Source: Actinocrinis puniceicyclus (lineage in GTDB: Bacteria > Actinomycetota > Actinomycetes > Streptomycetales > Catenulisporaceae). Taken from it: a stretch of 64,000 nucleotides of DNA. The notes under the pieces are model-generated. The model was not told where the DNA came from. It worked only from the letters and a program-made list of their open reading frames with translations, and made no database searches. The position numbers were made by a program, and so were the translations under genes. Location: assembly GCF_018283645.1 (NCBI RefSeq), contig NZ_JAGSXH010000012.1, positions 24,685 through 88,684 of the forward strand, in the 5' to 3' direction. Every line of letters starts with the position of its first letter. Positions within the stretch are counted from its first letter, which is position 1. Below are positions 32,618 to 40,160 of the stretch, one piece after another.

Positions 32618-33907
32618 TCACGCGGTGCGCGGTACCACCGCGAGGTGCGGACGTCTGGTGACGCGGGCCAGAATCCTCCGGTCGGTGTGCCAGGCGAGCA
32701 GGTAAGCCGCGGCCACTGCGCACAGCGCGGTGGTCACGCCGCAGAAGGCGAGCGTCCACCGCACGCCGACCACGGTGGCCAGCCAGCCGACCACCGGCGC
32801 GCCGATCGGCGTGCCGCCCATGAAGACGAGCAGGTAGACGCCCATGACCCGGCCGCGAAGCTGCGGCGCGACGGTGGTCTGCATCACCGCGTTGGCGGTC
32901 GTCGCCACGGTCAGCCCGGCCGTTCCGGTAAGCAGCAGCAACAGCGCGAAAGCCGCGAAATCGGGCATGGTCGAGGAGAGCGCCTCCAGCACCCCGAAGG
33001 CCACCGCGCCGCCGAGCACGATCCGGATCCGCGCGGTGCCGCGCTGGGCCGCCAGCAGCGCCCCGATCAGCGAGCCGACCGCCATGATCGCGGACAGCAG
33101 CCCGTACGCCGAGGCCCCGGCGTAGAAGATGCCCGTGGTGAACAGCGGCAGCAGGACCGGGAAGTTCAGGCCGAAGGTGCCGAAGATCAGCACCGTGGCC
33201 AGGACCGCGATCAGGTCGGGCCGGGTGCGCAGATAGCGGAAGCCCTCGATCTGCTGACCGCGGCGCCGTTCGAGGGTCCTCGCGGGCAGCAGGTCGCGGC
33301 CGCGGATCGCGGCGAGGCTGGCGACGACGGCGGTGTAGGAGATGGCGTTGATGAGGAACACCCAGCCGCTGCCGGTGATCTCGGAGCTGAACATGCCGAT
33401 CATCACACCGGCGACCGCCGGGCCGACGATCCGGGCCAGGTTGAAGTTCGCGGAGTTCAGCGAGACCGCGTTCTGCAGTTGCCGCGGTCCGACCATCTCG
33501 ACCACGAAGGACTGGCGCGCCGGAGTGTCCAGCGCGGTGACGGTTCCGAGCGCGAGCGCGAAGAGGTAGATCTGCCAGACGGTGACCGCGCCGCCGAGCG
33601 TCAGCCCGCCGAGCGCGGCCGCCAGCAGACCCATCGTCGTCTGCGTGATCATGAGCATCGCGCGCTTCGGGTAACGGTCGGCCAGTGCCCCGCCCCAGAC
33701 CGACAGCAAGAGGATCGGCAGGAACTGGAGCGCCGCGACCACGCCGAGCGCGATGCCGCTGTGGGTCAGCGCCAACACCAGCCAGTCCTGGGCGATGCGC
33801 TGCATCCAGGTACCGGTGTTCGAGAAGAGTTGCCCGGCCGCAAAGAGCCGGTAGTTGCGGATACGCAGAGATCGGAAGGTGGTGTTGACGGCGCTACGCG
33901 CGCTCAA
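32618..33907 (-). CDS. MFS exporter (EntS/MFS_3 type)
   Basis: 429 residues from a TTG at 33905-33907 with GGGGGG eight bases upstream. About 12 membrane segments are seen. The loop 2-3 motif is GGALADRYPKRAMLM, and the N-terminus (FRSLRIRNYRLFAAGQLFSN ... GTWMQRIAQDWLVL) is characteristic of the EntS-like MFS_3 group, which exports siderophores or drugs. No substrate can be assigned. An inverted repeat TTAG-N5-CTAA lies 78-90 bp upstream, of the kind bound by MarR-type repressors, but no MarR gene is adjacent. Confidence 0.85.
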   Translation of the reverse strand: MSARSAVNTTFRSLRIRNYRLFAAGQLFSNTGTWMQRIAQDWLVLALTHSGIALGVVAALQFLPILLLSVWGGALADRYPKRAMLMITQTTMGLLAAALGGLTLGGAVTVWQIYLFALALGTVTALDTPARQSFVVEMVGPRQLQNAVSLNSANFNLARIVGPAVAGVMIGMFSSEITGSGWVFLINAISYTAVVASLAAIRGRDLLPARTLERRRGQQIEGFRYLRTRPDLIAVLATVLIFGTFGLNFPVLLPLFTTGIFYAGASAYGLLSAIMAVGSLIGALLAAQRGTARIRIVLGGAVAFGVLEALSSTMPDFAAFALLLLLTGTAGLTVATTANAVMQTTVAPQLRGRVMGVYLLVFMGGTPIGAPVVGWLATVVGVRWTLAFCGVTTALCAVAAAYLLAWHTDRRILARVTRRPHLAVVPRTA

Positions 33908-33984
33908 GGGCGGCCCCCCTGGATCGAGCGGTCATGCGGTATCGGGACGTGCGGACGGCCCACACCGATGGTGAGACTACATCA

Positions 33985-33997
33985 TTAGTTACGCTAA
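33985..33997. promoter_or_regulatory. Possible operator TTAG-N5-CTAA
   Basis: TTAGTTACGCTAA is a small palindrome upstream of the MFS exporter in an AT-richer patch. The form resembles MarR-family operators; it does not fit the longer DtxR/DmdR iron-box consensus. Confidence 0.3.
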
Positions 33998-34077
33998 GCA
34001 GCAAGGAGTTATTCCGCGCAGCGCTCCTTACCGTCCGGGCAGGGTCGCGGGCGATCTACCGCAAGCTGTGACCGCCG

Positions 34078-34155
34078 ACCGTGGCCCGTGGCCCGTGATC
34101 CGTGCTCAGTGATCCGTGCTCAGGGATCCGTGATCCGTGATCCGTGATCCGTGGC
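34078..34155. repeat. Degenerate 7-bp (GTGATCC) tandem repeat
   Basis: A run of GTGGCCC, GTGATCC and GTGCTCA-type units ending in four nearly perfect GATCCGT copies. It is non-coding and lies ~95 bp upstream of the DGPF gene. Confidence 0.8.
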
Positions 34156-34247
34156 ACGAAGAGATTCACTGCGGCCGGTTGTCGATTCGGCGGGCTGCTG
34201 TTCGTCGTACTGGTGTCGGAACCGAACCGAAGTGATAGGACACCGTC

Positions 34248-34586
34248 ATGGCGGAATACATGATCCTGCTGTTCGACGACGAGACCGCGTGGGCCGAGGC
34301 GTCGCCGGACGAGTACGACCGGATCTTCAAGGCACACGGCCGTTTCCAGGAGCAGTGCGCCGAACTGGGCGGCCGTATCGTCAGCAGCGGCGCGCTCCAG
34401 CCGACGAGCACCGCCACCAGCGTGCGCGGCGACGTGGTCACCGACGGCCCGTTCGCGGAGACCAAGGAGGCTCTCGGCGGCTACTACCTGATCGACGCTC
34501 AGGACCTGGACCAGGCACTGGCCATCGCGAAGCTCGTCCCGGTGCTCAGGGGCGGCGTCGAGGTGCGGCCGATCATGGTCTTCTGA
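34248..34586 (+). CDS. DGPF/YCII-related protein
   Basis: 112 residues. A small alpha/beta protein of the YCII-related group with the diagnostic DGPFAETKEALGGYYLIDA stretch (DGPF at ~66-69) and the N-terminal MAEYMILLFDDETAW. The stop is 3 bp before the start of an ECF sigma factor gene. DGPF proteins are the hallmark neighbours of ECF42 sigma factors; their biochemical role is unknown. Confidence 0.92.
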   Translation: MAEYMILLFDDETAWAEASPDEYDRIFKAHGRFQEQCAELGGRIVSSGALQPTSTATSVRGDVVTDGPFAETKEALGGYYLIDAQDLDQALAIAKLVPVLRGGVEVRPIMVF

Positions 34587-34589
34587 CAG

Positions 34590-35921
34590 ATGACGCCGGA
34601 CCCGCGATCACGGCCGGACCGCGGCGACGCCTTCCACGGGGGTGTGGGCGACGCCGCGTACGTCCGGTCCGCGATCGAGGACGCGCACCGTCGCGAGTGG
34701 GCCTTCGTGCTCGCCGCCACGGCGCGCGTCGCCGGTGATCTCGACCTGGCCGAGGAGTGCGTGCAGGACGCGTATCTCGCGGCGCTCGACGCGTGGACCA
34801 GACAGGGCGTGCCGAGCAGCCCCGGGGCGTGGTTGACCACGACGGCCCGCCGGCGCGCCCTGGATGTCTGCCGCCGCCGGCGGACGCTGCGGGACAAACT
34901 GCCTCTGCTCGTCGAGCCGGAGCCCGCGCTCGAAGGTGTCGACGCCGGTGACGGGCCGGACTGCGCCGCGGTGCCCGACGACCGGCTGCGCCTGATCTTC
35001 ACCTGCTGCCATCCCGCGCTCGCCGGGGAGGCGCAGATCGCGCTCACCCTCCGTCTGGTGTGCGGCCTGACGACCCGCCAGATCGCGCACGCGTTCCTGG
35101 TCTCGGAGGCGACGATGGCCGCGCGCGTGACCCGGGCCAAGAAGAAGATCGCCGCGGCGCGCATCCCCTACCGTGCGCCGGACGCCGACGAACTGCCCGA
35201 CCGGCTCGGCAGGGTGCTGTCAGTGATTCATCTGGCCTACACGACAGCTCACACCGATCCCACCGGCGCCGAGCTGATGCACCGGGACCTGGCGGCCCGG
35301 GCGATCGATCTCGCGCGCATGCTGCTCGCTCTCATGCCCGACGAACGCGAGGTGCGCGGCCTGCTCGCGCTGCTTCTGCTCACCGACGCGCGCGCCGCGG
35401 CGAGGATCGACGCACAGGGCCGCTTGGTGCTGCTGGAAGACCAGGACCGCGATCGCTGGAACCGCGGCTTCATCGAGGAGGGCACGGGCCTCGTCGCGCG
35501 AGCGCTGCGCGGCGGCCGTCCCGGACGCTACGCGCTCCAGGCCGCGATCGCGGCTCTGCACGACGAGGCCGTGTCGTATCAGGACACCGACTGGCCGCAG
35601 ATCGTCGAGCTCTACGACGTGCTCATGCGCGTATGGCCGTCCCCTGTCGTCGCGCTCAACCGCGCGGCGGCCCGGTCCATGGTCTATGGCCCGCAGGCCG
35701 CTCTCGCCGAGATCGCCGAGCTCGAACAGCACGCCGCGCGCGCGAAGGCCGACTCGCTGGCCGGATACCGTTATCTAGCGGCCGCGAAGGCCGACCTCCT
35801 GCGCCGGCTGGGCCGCACGGAGGAAGCGGTGTTGACGTACCGTCAGGCGCTCGAGCTCACCGAAGGGACCGCCGAGCGCGAGTTTCTGCTGCGGAGGCTT
35901 CGCGAGCTCGGTGCCGGTTGA
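34590..35921 (+). CDS. ECF42-type RNA polymerase sigma factor with C-terminal helical extension
   Basis: 443 residues. Sigma-2 (~45-105: DLAEECVQDAYLAALDAW, then SSPGAWLTTTARRRALDVCR) and sigma-4 (~140-190: GLTTRQIAHAFLVSEATMAA) are followed by a ~240-residue alpha-helical TPR-like extension (LLALMPDEREVRGLLALLLL; PVVALNRAAARSMVYGPQAA). That extension and the adjacent DGPF gene define group ECF42, in which no anti-sigma factor is used and the extension is required for activity. No anti-sigma gene is nearby, in agreement. The ATG overlaps closely with the previous gene, so translation is probably coupled. Confidence 0.92.
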   Translation: MTPDPRSRPDRGDAFHGGVGDAAYVRSAIEDAHRREWAFVLAATARVAGDLDLAEECVQDAYLAALDAWTRQGVPSSPGAWLTTTARRRALDVCRRRRTLRDKLPLLVEPEPALEGVDAGDGPDCAAVPDDRLRLIFTCCHPALAGEAQIALTLRLVCGLTTRQIAHAFLVSEATMAARVTRAKKKIAAARIPYRAPDADELPDRLGRVLSVIHLAYTTAHTDPTGAELMHRDLAARAIDLARMLLALMPDEREVRGLLALLLLTDARAAARIDAQGRLVLLEDQDRDRWNRGFIEEGTGLVARALRGGRPGRYALQAAIAALHDEAVSYQDTDWPQIVELYDVLMRVWPSPVVALNRAAARSMVYGPQAALAEIAELEQHAARAKADSLAGYRYLAAAKADLLRRLGRTEEAVLTYRQALELTEGTAEREFLLRRLRELGAG

Positions 35922-36031
35922 GACAAACGGGTCTGTCGCCCTGTCACCCGTTCAGACATCTCTCACTAATACGGCCTACACCTGAGCGCACTCGACAGGT
36001 GGAGTGCGCAGCACCGAGTTATGAACGTGTC

Positions 36032-36634
36032 ATGCACAAATTGACCCGGCACCACAGCGAACCCACGGAGCACTTCGCCTCTCGCGCCCGTCGTCGCGCG
36101 GTCGCCACGGCGCTCGCCCCGCTGCTCGCCGCCACGACCAGCCTCCTGATTTCTCCCGCCACCGCCGACGCGACGGTCCGACATACGCACCATCGCGCGG
36201 CGGCACACACCTCAGGCCACCACGCGTCCAAGCGCCCCGCTCACCGAAAGACCACCAGCGCGCCGCACGCGACCGCCATACACGGCTCACGCGGCGCGGT
36301 GGCGCTGCGCTTCGCGGTCGCGCAACTGGGCAAACCGTATCGCTGGGGCGCCACCGGCCCCGGCTCGTACGACTGCTCCGGCCTCACCCAGCGGGCCTGG
36401 CGTGCCGCCGGGGTGTCGATTCCGCGCACGACGCAGGCGCAGGCGCGCTTCGGCACTCCCGTACCGCTCAGCCGGATCCAGCCCGGCGATCTGGTGATCT
36501 TCTACGCCAACGCCTCGCACGTGGGGATCTACGCAGGCCACGGCAAGGTGATCGTCGCCCCGCATCGCGGAAAGGCCGTCAGCTACGCGTTGATGCGCTG
36601 GATGCCGATCTACGCCATCCGCCGGCCTGGCTGA
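36032..36634 (+). CDS. Secreted NlpC/P60 peptidoglycan hydrolase
   Basis: 200 residues from the ATG at 36032. An Arg-rich N-region and hydrophobic core (RRAVATALAPLLAATTSLL) form a signal peptide, cut near TADA. A His/Lys-rich linker (~50-85: THHRAAAHTSGHHASKRPAH) leads to the NlpC/P60 domain (~90-200). Catalytic residues are C in GSYDCSGLTQRAW, H in NASHVGIYAGHG and a third polar position in IVAPHRG. It cleaves D-glutamyl-diaminopimelate-type bonds in cell wall. The His-rich linker is unusual and may bind metal or wall polymers. It follows the ECF42 gene by 110 bp. Confidence 0.9.
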   Translation: MHKLTRHHSEPTEHFASRARRRAVATALAPLLAATTSLLISPATADATVRHTHHRAAAHTSGHHASKRPAHRKTTSAPHATAIHGSRGAVALRFAVAQLGKPYRWGATGPGSYDCSGLTQRAWRAAGVSIPRTTQAQARFGTPVPLSRIQPGDLVIFYANASHVGIYAGHGKVIVAPHRGKAVSYALMRWMPIYAIRRPG

Positions 36635-36719
36635 CCGAGCGGTACGCCGCGTCCGACCGTCGACGAGCGACGTAAGGTCCATTCCAGCGGCAGGTGGCCC
36701 CGCAGCGAATCGGCGGTAT

Positions 36720-37045
36720 TGGCGGATGGCGCAGCTCGCGGAGCCGGAGCACTCACGTGTCGTTCAAGCGAAAGTGGCCGGCCCCGCTACCGCTTCGTCA
36801 CTTCACGTTGAGGACCTGCTGGATCGGGTTGAGCGCGAAGTAGGCCGCGAACAGCGCGGCCACGATCCACAGTAGCGGGCTTACCTCGCGGATCTTGCCC
36901 GCCGCGGCCTTGACCAGCACGAAGGCGATGACGCTGGCGCCGATGCCGACCGTGATCGAGTAGGTGAACGCCATCAGCGTCATCGCCAGGAACGCCGGGA
37001 CCGCGATCGTCCAGTCGTCCCAGGGCACGGCCTTGATCTGGGTCA
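36720..37045. repeat. Direct repeat, copy A: duplicated 3' end of NCS2 permease gene
   Basis: 326 bp matching 37860-38185 at a constant offset of 1140 bp with 7 mismatches and no gaps. The first 153 bp (78 bp past the stop codon plus 75 bp of coding end) are identical; all mismatches lie in the inner coding part (36873, 36893, 36895, 37008, 37030, 37035, 37041). Similarity ends abruptly at both sides. Confidence 0.98.
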
Positions 37046-37046
37046 A
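36798..37046 (-). pseudogene. Orphan C-terminal fragment of NCS2 purine permease
   Basis: An open frame of 82 residues (last part of the permease, from TQIKAVPWDDWTIAVP to FALNPIQQVLNVK). It corresponds to the last ~82 of 486 residues of the intact gene at 37938-39398. Compared with that gene it has A for D and KI for RV; the other four changes are silent. It lacks the rest of the transporter and a ribosome site, so it is a duplicated gene end and not a functional protein. Confidence 0.9.
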
Positions 37047-37078
37047 TGCTTGTTCGCGCCCTACTGCGGGATCTGCGG

Positions 37079-37510
37079 CTACCGGTCGAAGGGAAGCAAT
37101 CGGAAAGCGTCGAAGCGTCTGGTCAGCGGAGTGACGGTGCGAAAGTGCCGCTGGTCCGCGGTCAAGATCTCGTTCGTCTCGTAACGCTCGGCGAGCACTG
37201 CGTTGACCGCATCCGTAAGCCCGATCCTCAAGTCCCGGTGCTTGGCGACAAGGTGGCGTGCGGCGCGCAGGTCGTCCGAGTCGAGGTCCGGGAGCTCGTA
37301 CGCGCCACCGGTCAGATCGTCGATTACCGCAAGTTCCTGCTCGACTCCGGCCTTGTCCAGCACCATGTAGTCAATCTCCGCCACAACCAGCGGGGAGACG
37401 ACGGGTGGCTGGTCGGCGCCGGTCAGCACCTCGCGCACATCGCCGTACAACGGGTGCTTAGGGATCGTGCCGATCAGATACCCGGAGGTGTCGACGATCA
37501 GGCGCGCCAC
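37079..37510 (-). CDS. vapC: PIN-domain toxin ribonuclease (VapC-like)
   Basis: 143 residues from a GTG overlapping the antitoxin stop by 13 bp. The PIN-fold acidic residues are present: D in LIVDTSGYLIG (D7), E in VVAEIDYMVL (~E45), D in RIGLTDAVNAVLAERY (~D99) and D in ILTADQRHF (~D118). VapC toxins cleave specific RNAs, often tRNA or rRNA, until neutralised. The gene lies between two copies of the NCS2 permease 3' end. Its GC bias is somewhat lower than that of neighbours, consistent with transfer. Confidence 0.9.
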   Translation of the reverse strand: MARLIVDTSGYLIGTIPKHPLYGDVREVLTGADQPPVVSPLVVAEIDYMVLDKAGVEQELAVIDDLTGGAYELPDLDSDDLRAARHLVAKHRDLRIGLTDAVNAVLAERYETNEILTADQRHFRTVTPLTRRFDAFRLLPFDR

Positions 37511-37755
37511 CAGTCGCCCTCCAGCCCGTGCTCGCCGAACCCGGCGGACAAGTGCGCGTCAACGTCGTCAGCGACCGAAGGGGCCATATCAAGCGCCGGC
37601 GGATTGGGTTTGGGCCGCTCAGGTTCCTCGGCCAGCAACCGATCGATCGCGTCGCGGATCAGCTCGGCCTCGCTGCGGTGGCGGCGCCGTGCGGCCAGGG
37701 ATAGGCGCTGCTTGGCGTCCCGTGACAGGTAAACGGTGGTGCGCGTCATACTCAT
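37498..37755 (-). CDS. vapB: Ribbon-helix-helix antitoxin (VapB-like)
   Basis: 85 residues from the ATG at 37753-37755; a second ATG two codons on is equally possible. The N-terminus (MTRTTVYLSRDAKQRLSLAA ... RHRSEAELIRDAIDRLL) is a ribbon-helix-helix DNA-binding fold of the Arc/CopG type. The C-terminal ~40 residues, Pro- and acidic-rich and ending GLEGDWWRA, would wrap and inhibit the PIN toxin. Longer upstream frames run into unrelated sequence and lack a start signal. A perfect CCATATATGG palindrome abuts the start and is the likely autoregulatory operator. Confidence 0.88.
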   Translation of the reverse strand: MSMTRTTVYLSRDAKQRLSLAARRRHRSEAELIRDAIDRLLAEEPERPKPNPPALDMAPSVADDVDAHLSAGFGEHGLEGDWWRA

Positions 37756-37756
37756 G

Positions 37757-37766
37757 CCATATATGG
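37757..37766. promoter_or_regulatory. Candidate operator/promoter of the toxin-antitoxin pair
   Basis: CCATATATGG, a 10-bp perfect palindrome one base before the vapB ATG, in the most AT-rich patch of the neighbourhood. Its TATATG/TACCAT bases could serve as a -10 for a near-leaderless mRNA, with RHH antitoxin binding giving autorepression. Confidence 0.5.
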
Positions 37767-37859
37767 TAGGGGAACTTGGCATCTCGGAAGCGGCACCGGC
37801 CACCGCGGCTGAAATTACTGCGCGGCAGTCGCTGGCGCGCCGTCGGCAGGCCAGTTCAG

Positions 37860-38185
37860 TGGCGGATGGCGCAGCTCGCGGAGCCGGAGCACTCACGTGT
37901 CGTTCAAGCGAAAGTGGCCGGCCCCGCTACCGCTTCGTCACTTCACGTTGAGGACCTGCTGGATCGGGTTGAGCGCGAAGTAGGCCGCGAACAGCGCGGC
38001 CACGATCCACAGCAGCGGGCTTACCTCGCGGACCCTGCCCGCCGCGGCCTTGACCAGCACGAAGGCGATGACGCTGGCGCCGATGCCGACCGTGATCGAG
38101 TAGGTGAACGCCATCAGCGTCATCGCCAGGAACGCCGGGACCGCGATGGTCCAGTCGTCCCAGGGCACGTCCTTTATCTGCGTCA
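37860..38185. repeat. Direct repeat, copy B: 3' end of intact NCS2 permease gene and 78 bp beyond
   Basis: The resident copy of the repeat at 36720-37045. It contains the last ~83 codons of the intact permease and 78 bp downstream of the stop. The toxin-antitoxin pair and 814 bp of unique DNA separate the two copies. Confidence 0.98.
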
Positions 38186-39398
38186 TCATCAAGAAACCGA
38201 CCACCACCAGAGCCGGGGCGGCGGCCTGCTGCGGCACGACCGTGGCCAGCGGGGTCAGCAGCGAGGTCAGGCCCAGCAGCAAGCCGGTGACCACCGAGGC
38301 CAGACCGGTGCGGGCGCCCTCGCCGACACCGGCCGCCGACTCCACGAAGGTCGTGTTCGAGCTCGCCGAACCGAAGCCGCCGGCCGCCGCGGCCAAGCCG
38401 TCGATGAACAACACGCGGCCGATGTTCGGCACGTTGCCGTCCGCGTCGAGCAGACCGGCCTCGGAGCTGACGCCGACGATCGTCCCCATCGCGTCGAAGA
38501 AGTCGGAAAGGATCAGCGTGAAGATGAACACGATCGCGGTGACCACGCCGGCGTGTACGAAGCCGCCGAACAGCGAGACCTTGCCCAGCAGCCCGAAGTC
38601 CGGGGTGGAGACCACCGAGTGCGGCCACTTCGGCTGGATCAGGCCCCAGTCGGCGGCCTTGAGGTGCGCCGCGTAGTTGATGACGATCGCCAGAATCGTG
38701 GTGCCCACGATCGAGATCAGGATCGCCCCCGGCACGCGGCGCACCAACAGGACGAAGGTGACCAGCACACCGACGCAGAAGACCAGGATCGGCCAACCGG
38801 TCAGCTCGCCGTTGTTGCCCAGCTGCACCGGCACGGTGGACTGGGCCGCATCCGGGATCCGCGTGACGAACCCGGCGTCCACCAGGCCGATCAGCGCGAT
38901 GAACAAGCCGATGCCGACACCGATGGCCTTTTTCATCGGCACCGGGATGGCGTCCATGATCAGCCGGCGCAGACCGGTGACCACGAGCAGGCAGATGCCC
39001 AGGCCCTCCAGCACCACCAGCCCCATCGCGTCCTGCCAGGACATCGTCGGAGCGATGGTGAACGCCACGACGCCGTTGAGCCCGAGGCCGGCGGCGATGG
39101 CCAGCGGCAGATTCCCGCCCAGGCCCATGACCAGCGTCATCACGCCGGCGACGATCGCCGTGGCGGCGGTGAGCTGGCCCAGGTTCAGCGTGTGACCGTA
39201 GAGGTCCTTGCCGCTGCCGAGGATGATCGGGTTGAGCACCACGATGTAGGCCAGGGCGAAGAAGGTGGCGACGCCGCCGCGCACCTCGCGGCCCGCCGTG
39301 GTGCCGCGCTCGGTCAGGCGGAAGAAGCGGTCCAGCGGATTGGCGGGGGACGGGGAAGAACCAGGCGGAGCGTCGAGCTCGGTTGGCGTGCTGGACAT
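37938..39398 (-). CDS. NCS2-family purine permease (AzgA/PbuG type)
   Basis: 486 residues from the ATG at 39396-39398 (MSSTPTELDAPPGSSPSPAN); an earlier ATG has no better site. About 12-14 membrane segments are seen. The N-terminal FFRLTERGTTAGREVRGGVA and the GFGSASSNTTFVESAAGVGE motif place it with guanine/hypoxanthine/adenine permeases of the AzgA/PbuG branch and not with uracil carriers. It probably works by proton symport. The 3' end is duplicated beyond a toxin-antitoxin pair. It is divergent from a DUF2530 gene, a pairing I recall from Streptomyces. Confidence 0.92.
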   Translation of the reverse strand: MSSTPTELDAPPGSSPSPANPLDRFFRLTERGTTAGREVRGGVATFFALAYIVVLNPIILGSGKDLYGHTLNLGQLTAATAIVAGVMTLVMGLGGNLPLAIAAGLGLNGVVAFTIAPTMSWQDAMGLVVLEGLGICLLVVTGLRRLIMDAIPVPMKKAIGVGIGLFIALIGLVDAGFVTRIPDAAQSTVPVQLGNNGELTGWPILVFCVGVLVTFVLLVRRVPGAILISIVGTTILAIVINYAAHLKAADWGLIQPKWPHSVVSTPDFGLLGKVSLFGGFVHAGVVTAIVFIFTLILSDFFDAMGTIVGVSSEAGLLDADGNVPNIGRVLFIDGLAAAAGGFGSASSNTTFVESAAGVGEGARTGLASVVTGLLLGLTSLLTPLATVVPQQAAAPALVVVGFLMMTQIKDVPWDDWTIAVPAFLAMTLMAFTYSITVGIGASVIAFVLVKAAAGRVREVSPLLWIVAALFAAYFALNPIQQVLNVK

Positions 39399-39558
39399 CA
39401 GGCGGCAATCCCTTTTGTATCGTCCGGATTCGGGTGTCACCCAGCTGGCTGAGTCGATGAGCCGTGTGGGCGATCGGCATGCGCCCGTACGGGTTGATGT
39501 ACGGCAGGGGCCAGGGTTCCATAGGCTGATTACCGTGACTGTTCCCCGTGATCAAGAA

Positions 39559-39867
39559 ATGGCATCGGATCCGCCTCGGAACGGGCATTCCGAGCCCCCA
39601 GGCGCCGATGGACCGGTAGGGCAGCCCTCCACGCCGGAACGCATCGAGGTCGAGCCGATGGAGACGAACGATGTCCTCATCGTCGCGATCGGTACCGCGC
39701 TGTTCGCAGTGGCTTTCGTCGTCCTGATCGCCCTACACACCTCGTTGGAGCGTTCCGGGCACGGGCGGTGGCCTTGGATCGCGCTTTCAGGCGTACTTCT
39801 CGGACTCTTCGGCTTGGTGTACTGCCGCCGTCGCCAGCAAAGACTGCCCAAAGTAAACGCACAGTAG
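39559..39867 (+). CDS. DUF2530-type small membrane protein
   Basis: 102 residues from the ATG at 39559; a GTG at 39535, in frame eight codons earlier, is an alternative. A polar N-terminal tail is followed by two membrane helices (DVLIVAIGTALFAVAFVVLI and WPWIALSGVLLGLFGLVY) and a basic end (CRRRQQRLPKVNAQ). The shape fits the actinobacterial DUF2530 family, found beside NCS2 permeases. The function is unknown; a role linked to the permease is only suggested by location. Confidence 0.8.
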   Translation: MASDPPRNGHSEPPGADGPVGQPSTPERIEVEPMETNDVLIVAIGTALFAVAFVVLIALHTSLERSGHGRWPWIALSGVLLGLFGLVYCRRRQQRLPKVNAQ

Positions 39868-39903
39868 TCGCTCCATCGCACTTGTCTCCATATACTGTGC
39901 GAT

Positions 39904-40116
39904 GTGGAAACACCACGCTCCGCAGCGAGCAGTCCTAGGACGGGCGCCATGATGGCACTGTGCCCAGACTGCGACGGGCAGGGCCGCACCATCGTGACCT
40001 TCGGGTTGCTGCGCGGCGTCGGCTCACGGTCGACGCACGTACTGGAGACGGTGGCTCTGCGTGAGTGCGCGGTCTGCAACGGCGCCGGGTGGTACAACCC
40101 GGCGCACGGTAGATGA
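39904..40116 (+). CDS. Small CxxC zinc-ribbon-like protein
   Basis: 70 residues from a GTG at 39904; ATGs at 39949/39952 would give 54-55 residues and better codon bias. Two DnaJ-like knuckles are seen, CPDCDGQG and CAVCNGAG, about 35 residues apart, so one Zn2+ could be bound by the four cysteines. TATACT ends eight bases before the GTG, placing a leaderless start exactly there. It may act as a mini-chaperone or RNA/protein-binding adaptor, but no function is known. It converges on the DUF3027 gene. Confidence 0.65.
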   Translation: METPRSAASSPRTGAMMALCPDCDGQGRTIVTFGLLRGVGSRSTHVLETVALRECAVCNGAGWYNPAHGR

Positions 40117-40160
40117 CCCGAGGCGGATCAGACCCGGCGAAGCCGCACGGGCCCACCGCC

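Larger units (their letters stand above)
33908..34247. other. Intergenic region between MFS exporter and DGPF gene
   Basis: 340 bp without a supported gene. It holds the TTAG-N5-CTAA palindrome near the exporter and a degenerate GTGATCC heptamer repeat nearer the DGPF gene. Frames through the repeat encode only repetitive DHGSR-like peptide and are judged non-coding. Confidence 0.5.

Noticed and set aside
33985..33997. DmdR/DtxR iron box
   Set aside because: Arms are too short and do not match the 19-bp consensus; kept only as a possible MarR-type operator.
34056..34337. Minus-strand frame through the GATCCGT repeats
   Set aside because: Product is repeat-derived, with no start signal, and overlaps the DGPF gene.
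36798..37046. Copy A as a functional small membrane protein
   Set aside because: It is exactly the C-terminal end of the neighbouring permease with no ribosome site; treated as a duplicated gene fragment.
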